22,362 nt of DNA. Source: Priapulus caudatus. Lineage: Eukaryota; Priapulida; Priapulimorpha; Priapulimorphida; Priapulidae. The DNA lies in NCBI RefSeq assembly GCF_000485595.1, contig NW_014577843.1, positions 93,755 to 116,116 on the forward strand, given 5' to 3'. The notes beneath the pieces were generated by a model that was not told the DNA's origin, did not search any database, and saw only the letters and a program-made list of their open reading frames with translations. This document shows, one piece after another, positions 18,548 to 22,362 of this stretch (its first letter is position 1; the number at the start of each line of letters is the position of its first letter). The position numbers were made by a program, and so were the translations under genes.

Positions 18548-18690
18548 GTGTGTGTGTAACGTGTCGGTGTGTGCGTGTGTTGTGTGTGTGTGTTGGTGTG
18601 TTGTGTGTGTGGTGTGTGTGTGTGTACGTGTTGTGTGTGTGTGTGTGTGTGGTGTGTGGTTGTGCGTGTGTGTGTGTGTACGTGTGTGCG
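18204..18690. repeat. Long compound (GT)n microsatellite
   Basis: Nearly 490 bases of GT with GG, TT, AC and one CGCGCGCGGCGCGCCGCGCG interruption (about 18281-18300, itself palindromic). It is the longest single microsatellite in the window. All three plus frames are open as Cys/Val repeats, which has no coding meaning. Confidence 0.97.
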
Positions 18691-19039
18691 TATTGGGTAT
18701 TTAGCAGATGCTAGCCACAGGCAGTTCGTTTAAGTCGTTATTCTCTCCGGCTCGGCATTCGATATCAATTATATCTTCTATAGCTTCTTAGGCCTACATG
18801 TGTGCTTTAAAATGTTTTCTTTACGGCCCTTCCGCTATTTCTTCCTGTTCCCACTGCCTCTCTCTCCCTCTCTTCTCTCTCTCTCTTCCATTCTCTCTTC
18901 TCCCTTCTCTCTGTCTCATTTCGTCATCTCTCTCTCTCGGCTCTCTCTCTCTCTGCGTCTCGTGCGCCGCGTGCTAGCGTTAAATGGCGAGCGGAAGGTC
19001 AGAAAAGATTTCTTTAGATTCCCGACTGGTAGCAGCAAG
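18691..19039. other. Unique sequence with an internal CT-rich tract
   Basis: A unique stretch (18691-18837) is followed by CT-rich DNA at about 18838-18958 (CTCTCTCT with scattered G) and then a short unique part containing TTAAATGGCGAGCGG. No gene is recognised. Confidence 0.6.
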
Positions 19040-19058
19040 TCGTGCGTGCCGTGCGCGC

Positions 19059-19128
<70 letters not shown>

Positions 19129-19260
19129 ATATGTGTGTGTGCGTGTGTGTGCGTGCGCAAGTAAGGGCGTGCGTGCGTGCGTGCGTGCATGTGTCTGTGC
19201 GTGTGCGTGCGTGTGCGTGTGCGTGCGTGTGGTGTGCGTTTGCGTACGCGCGTGTGTGAA
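19040..19260. repeat. (GT)n/(GTGC)n microsatellite
   Basis: Pure GT at about 19063-19125, flanked by GTGC/GTGCGT units on both sides, ending at GTGTGTGAAAGAAAGAGAG. Confidence 0.95.
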
Positions 19261-19795
19261 AGAAAGAGAGAATCTACGAGACTCGATTGATTTTTCTGAA
19301 AGTATAAAAGCTGCAAGCCAGTTTCTGCGCACGCGACGTTAGCAGATTGGAGTGAAGTCGGCCGACTATAGGTGTGTGGGGGATATCACTCGCTGTCAGC
19401 TTAGTATAGTATAGTGTATATAGTCGTATATATGACGTGACGAGAGAGGAATAAGAGTTAGCACGCGTATACCGCCACTTGTTTATGACTGAGAGGGTAT
19501 TTATTATTTTCACGGAGGCGGGCAGGGGTGGGGGCAGTTTCCTAGAACATTCAGAGACATGAACGAGATTTGTATTCCGTATGCCGGTATCTATAATGTA
19601 GAATGGCAGGCGGGCAGGATCGCAGATGATCTTGGCTGTCTGATCAACTAATGAACTAGAAAAGGTCACACCGTGCCGTGCCGTCTTGCTTTATTGGCTG
19701 CATTTAGAATGTCGGCATCCGAGAAACACGCCGCGATTTGACTAACTGTGTTACAGCCATCACGTTGCTATATATGCTGCTACACTGTTGAGGTG
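19261..19795. other. Unique sequence, no gene recognised
   Basis: Cleanly assembled mixed DNA. The minus-strand frame at 19274-19669 (131 codons) is the longest here free of simple repeats. It contains STFSS-type and basic residues but no motif I recognise. A TATAGTATAGTGTATATAG stretch lies at about 19400-19418. Confidence 0.5.
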
Positions 19796-20030
19796 ACTGA
19801 GAGCGAGAGAGGGAGGGGAGGGGAGAGAGAGGGGGAAGGGAGAGCGAGAGAGAGAGAGAGAGAGAGAGAGCGAGAAAGAGAGAGAGAAAGAGAGAGAGAG
19901 AAAAGAGAAAGAGAGAGATAGAGAGACAGAGAGCGAGAGAAAGAGAGAGCGCGCGAAAGAGAGACAGAGAGTGAGAGAGGAAGAGAAGAGAGGAGAACGA
20001 GAGAGGGGGGAGAGAAAGCGAGAGAAAATC
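19796..20030. repeat. Polypurine (GA)n tract
   Basis: GAGA-rich with GAGCGAGA, GGGAGG and GAAAGAGA interruptions over about 235 bases. It has the opposite strand polarity to the polypyrimidine tracts on the left. Ser/Leu frames on the minus strand are artefacts. Confidence 0.95.
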
Positions 20031-20565
20031 ACTCGAACAATTTACGGGTGGGAATGACGGGGCGTGAACGACGGATGTGAACAATTATGTGAAAATGACT
20101 CGATGAAATGACTGGCATGGTGTGAGTGACCACCACTGTGAATCATCGGGGACACTAACTTCCGAAAATTGTTCTTTCCTTCATCAACAAAAAAAAGGGT
20201 GACTGTAAGAGTTGTCCTCCAGGTCGGTGTGTACACTAACTGAATGTACAGAGGAGATTCAGCCGATTGCCATTACATACAGAATGCCTATAGCAGAAAT
20301 CGCCAGTGGTTTTCATATACGGCCCCTCTACGTGATACTGAATCCAATCATGAACAAGACATAAATATGTACGTTACTACAGCGACTGTGGCAATAATAA
20401 TTTCGCTGAGAAACGTGGCGCGTTCTTTGCCGACGCGCGTGCAGCTGTTTCGAGATAAGTATGACCGTGATTGCTTAATCAGAATTTTCTTGTAAATCTG
20501 AATTGAGAAAATTATAGTAAAATCTCACTGCGTCATTTCGCTCACTTCTCATCATCATCAACATC
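20031..20565. other. Unique sequence, no gene recognised
   Basis: Mixed sequence with normal composition. The plus frame at 20244-20495 (83 codons, starting MYRGDSADCHYIQNAYSRNR) is free of simple repeats but matches no family I know. ATGA and GTGA words recur irregularly at 20050-20140. Confidence 0.5.
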
Positions 20566-20583
20566 TCTTGTGTGTGTGTGTGT

Positions 20584-20660
<77 letters not shown>
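20566..20660. repeat. (GT)n microsatellite
   Basis: About 47 GT units with one GGG interruption near the start, running directly into a 27-bp minisatellite. Confidence 0.97.
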
Positions 20661-20662
<2 letters not shown>

Positions 20663-20812
20663 GGTGTTCGTGGGCGTGTGTTGCGAGGGAAGGTTGTTCG
20701 TGCGTGTGTGCGAGGGAAGGTTGTTCGTGCGTGTGTGCGGGAAGGCGGCGGGAGCAGGTTGTCTTGCGTGTGTGCGTAGGGGAGAGGTTGTTCGTGTTGT
20801 GTGTCGCGAGCA
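20661..20812. repeat. 27-bp minisatellite at the edge of (GT)n
   Basis: Units with core GAGGGAAGGTTGTTCGTG followed by CGTGTGTGC. Two adjacent copies (about 20684-20737) are identical; the outer copies are diverged, with about five in all. Each unit ends in GTGTGTG, suggesting growth from the neighbouring microsatellite. Confidence 0.9.
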
Positions 20813-22362
20813 TATGAAGCTTAAGTAACAGCCGCCCACAAAAACAACTTAATGTGGAATTCGCTACGCAAGGGGTTTTTCTTTTTGTGAAGCTTTTGGC
20901 CATGAATAACAAGATATATACGATTACGCGTCCATATAAAATACCACTTTAATCAGAGATTTCCACAATGCATCCCACAATATTGCAGATATTTACTGTG
21001 ATCTATGGGCGCAATGGTTAGTTGTCGCAGGCTCTGGGTTGTTAAATACATTGTTTGTGACTGACTGGCCGGCACCACAACACGCATCGACAATGATATC
21101 ACAACTTGTACGACACTAACTTGTAGCGATTTTCATTTCGTGGGCAAGTTTAAGTTTTAGTTTGTGCCGAAAGGTAGCTATATATAGAAAAATGGTTAAA
21201 CAAACCCATACAGACACGCGCGCGCACACACACGCGACAACGATGTTAAACGCCTCAGGGCCTTGTTCTTTCGGTCTGCACAAGCCAAGCTCTGCTCGAT
21301 GGCAGATTCGCTTGCAATCCGAAAGCTCGGATACGAATGGCGATCCCGAACGCACGATGAGAAAGCAAGCGCCCACAGAACAATGCGTCCGTAGCACTTT
21401 TTAAAACGCCTCTCGATAGGCTGCCTGGCCCTTCCTCATAAAACTAAAAACAAAAGCCTTTGGATGAGTTATAACATGCGATTCGCGAGCGGCGGCTCCG
21501 TATCTCCGCGTATACTTGTGTCTGTGTACCCTATTAATACATTTTTTATCGCTGCTTGCTCGGCCGGATGAACGGCCAGATATGAAATATCGAAATAACA
21601 AAAATGCCGCCACCGCGCCATTGTCGGCAACGACAAGTCTAGAAAAGAGAAAGAGTGCTGAGTGTGTATTCGATGCACGCGCACGGCGCTCTCAAGATAG
21701 CGCGATCTTTGGGATATAAGACAGACACGAGTCCTCGACTTCTCGTGCGGACATACAGGAAAGACCTAGCGATTCTGGCGTGTCGTGCTAGAAGACAGAT
21801 GCGTCCACAAAGGACCGTCTTCTACAGCTCTGTTCATCTCTGCATCAAGACCGCACTTGCCTGTCAGACTTGCTCGAATGGTTTTGCGTTGGCCGCTGCG
21901 GCGCTCATTCACTCGCTCAGTCGTATGTCTCGATGGAATTCTTACGTCACGTAACGCAGGTGGCCACGCTACAAACGTCTTTGATCAGGATTGTTTATCT
22001 TCATAATCCCTTGTCATCGTTTTCACATAATTCTCCATCCTCCTTGCCCGCCGCAACCTCTTTCCTCCCATACTTCGCCCTGATATACTACCAGCTTGCC
22101 GCGTGAAACTTAGCGCTTTGTGCATGTCGCCATGCTGACGCTCAATAGGAATCGTTCTCGTCGATCGTAAAGGTTCGCGTTCCTTGCGCACCAATGTTCA
22201 TGCGACGTGTCGCCATCTGCCGTTCGTGCTCCCACTCCATTCTTGGATTTTAAAAACCTCGCCCGAACCAGAGTATCAACTGCAAGAAACAATAGAAAAC
22301 AAAATTAGGCTTGTACAGCAAATTATCTGATCCGGCAAATTCTTCTGTTAAAATGAATATCA
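20813..22362. other. Unique sequence to the window end, no gene recognised
   Basis: The longest repeat-poor stretch of the window, apparently well assembled. Frames free of simple repeats include 21116-21397 minus (93 codons) and 21655-21954 plus (99 codons), both Arg/Ser-rich with no domain I recognise. A short CA/CG patch is at 21217-21235. CpG words are frequent (GCGAGCGGCGGC, CGCGTATAC), and a pyrimidine-rich patch lies at 22036-22080. No tRNA, rRNA or splice-supported exon could be argued from sequence alone. Confidence 0.55.

Noticed and set aside
18133-18714. Open frames of 193 and 165 codons rich in Cys and Val
   Set aside because: They are read straight through (GT)n; all three frames are open and the product is a dinucleotide translation.
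19704-20084. Minus-strand 126-codon Ser/Leu frame
   Set aside because: It is a translation of the (GA)n tract and has no sequence of its own outside the repeat.
1-22362. tRNA, 5S or other rRNA genes
   Set aside because: I found no internal promoter boxes with a matching cloverleaf and no conserved rRNA words on either strand. A tool scan could still find degenerate copies.
1-22362. Telomeric repeat array
   Set aside because: No run of TTAGG, TTAGGG or their complements beyond isolated words.

Overview
Eukaryotic, non-coding, repeat-dominated DNA. Long GT/CA, TA, GA and polypyrimidine tracts, several minisatellites and two short-period satellites fill much of the window, and I recognise no protein-coding gene, rRNA or tRNA. 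CpG is not visibly depleted in the unique stretches (many CGCG and TCGCGA-like words), which argues against a vertebrate and fits an invertebrate, perhaps an arthropod. That placement is a low-confidence inference.

Layout. 1-338 is polypyrimidine. 405-451 is (TA)n. 451-2500 is block X, copy 1. 2436-2695 is a polypyrimidine/GT/GA bridge. 2696-3808 is block Y, copy 1, followed by a (CA)n tract. 3939-4420 is unique. 4424-5100 is a 44-bp minisatellite with a degenerate tail. 5101-6890 is unique. 6890-8160 is a 26-bp satellite carrying two G-rich hairpin elements, with decayed copies to about 8590. 8619-8780 is an AT-rich inverted repeat. 8781-9400 is GT-rich. 9425-12218 is a 36-bp satellite with an internal poly-G block. 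12219-12243 is a 25-N gap. 12603-13030 is GT then GA. 13028-14546 is block Y, copy 2. 14547-14627 is a TA-rich junction. 14628-16930 is block X, copy 2. 16905-17990 is a long polypyrimidine minisatellite. 18000-18690 is GTGC then (GT)n. 18691-22362 is mostly unique, broken by CT, GT, GA and 27-bp repeat tracts.

The main structural result is that one roughly 3.4-4 kb cassette occurs twice in circularly permuted order: X-pyrimidine-GT/GA-Y on the left, and GT/GA-Y-TA-X-pyrimidine on the right. The junctions fall in microsatellites. Copy 2 differs from copy 1 mainly by small insertions that destroy every reading frame. The satellites beside it show the same noise and there is a 25-N gap, so about 6.9-18.0 kb looks like lightly corrected long-read sequence used to fill a gap between better-polished flanks. 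Fine detail there should not be trusted.

No genes act together here. The most gene-like part is block Y, whose TATA, inverted CCAAT, ATGGCGGC, CRE and E-box words resemble a CpG-rich promoter that was duplicated with its surroundings. Block X carries an 11-bp array of AGGTCA-type half-sites. Both regulatory readings are inferences from motifs only.
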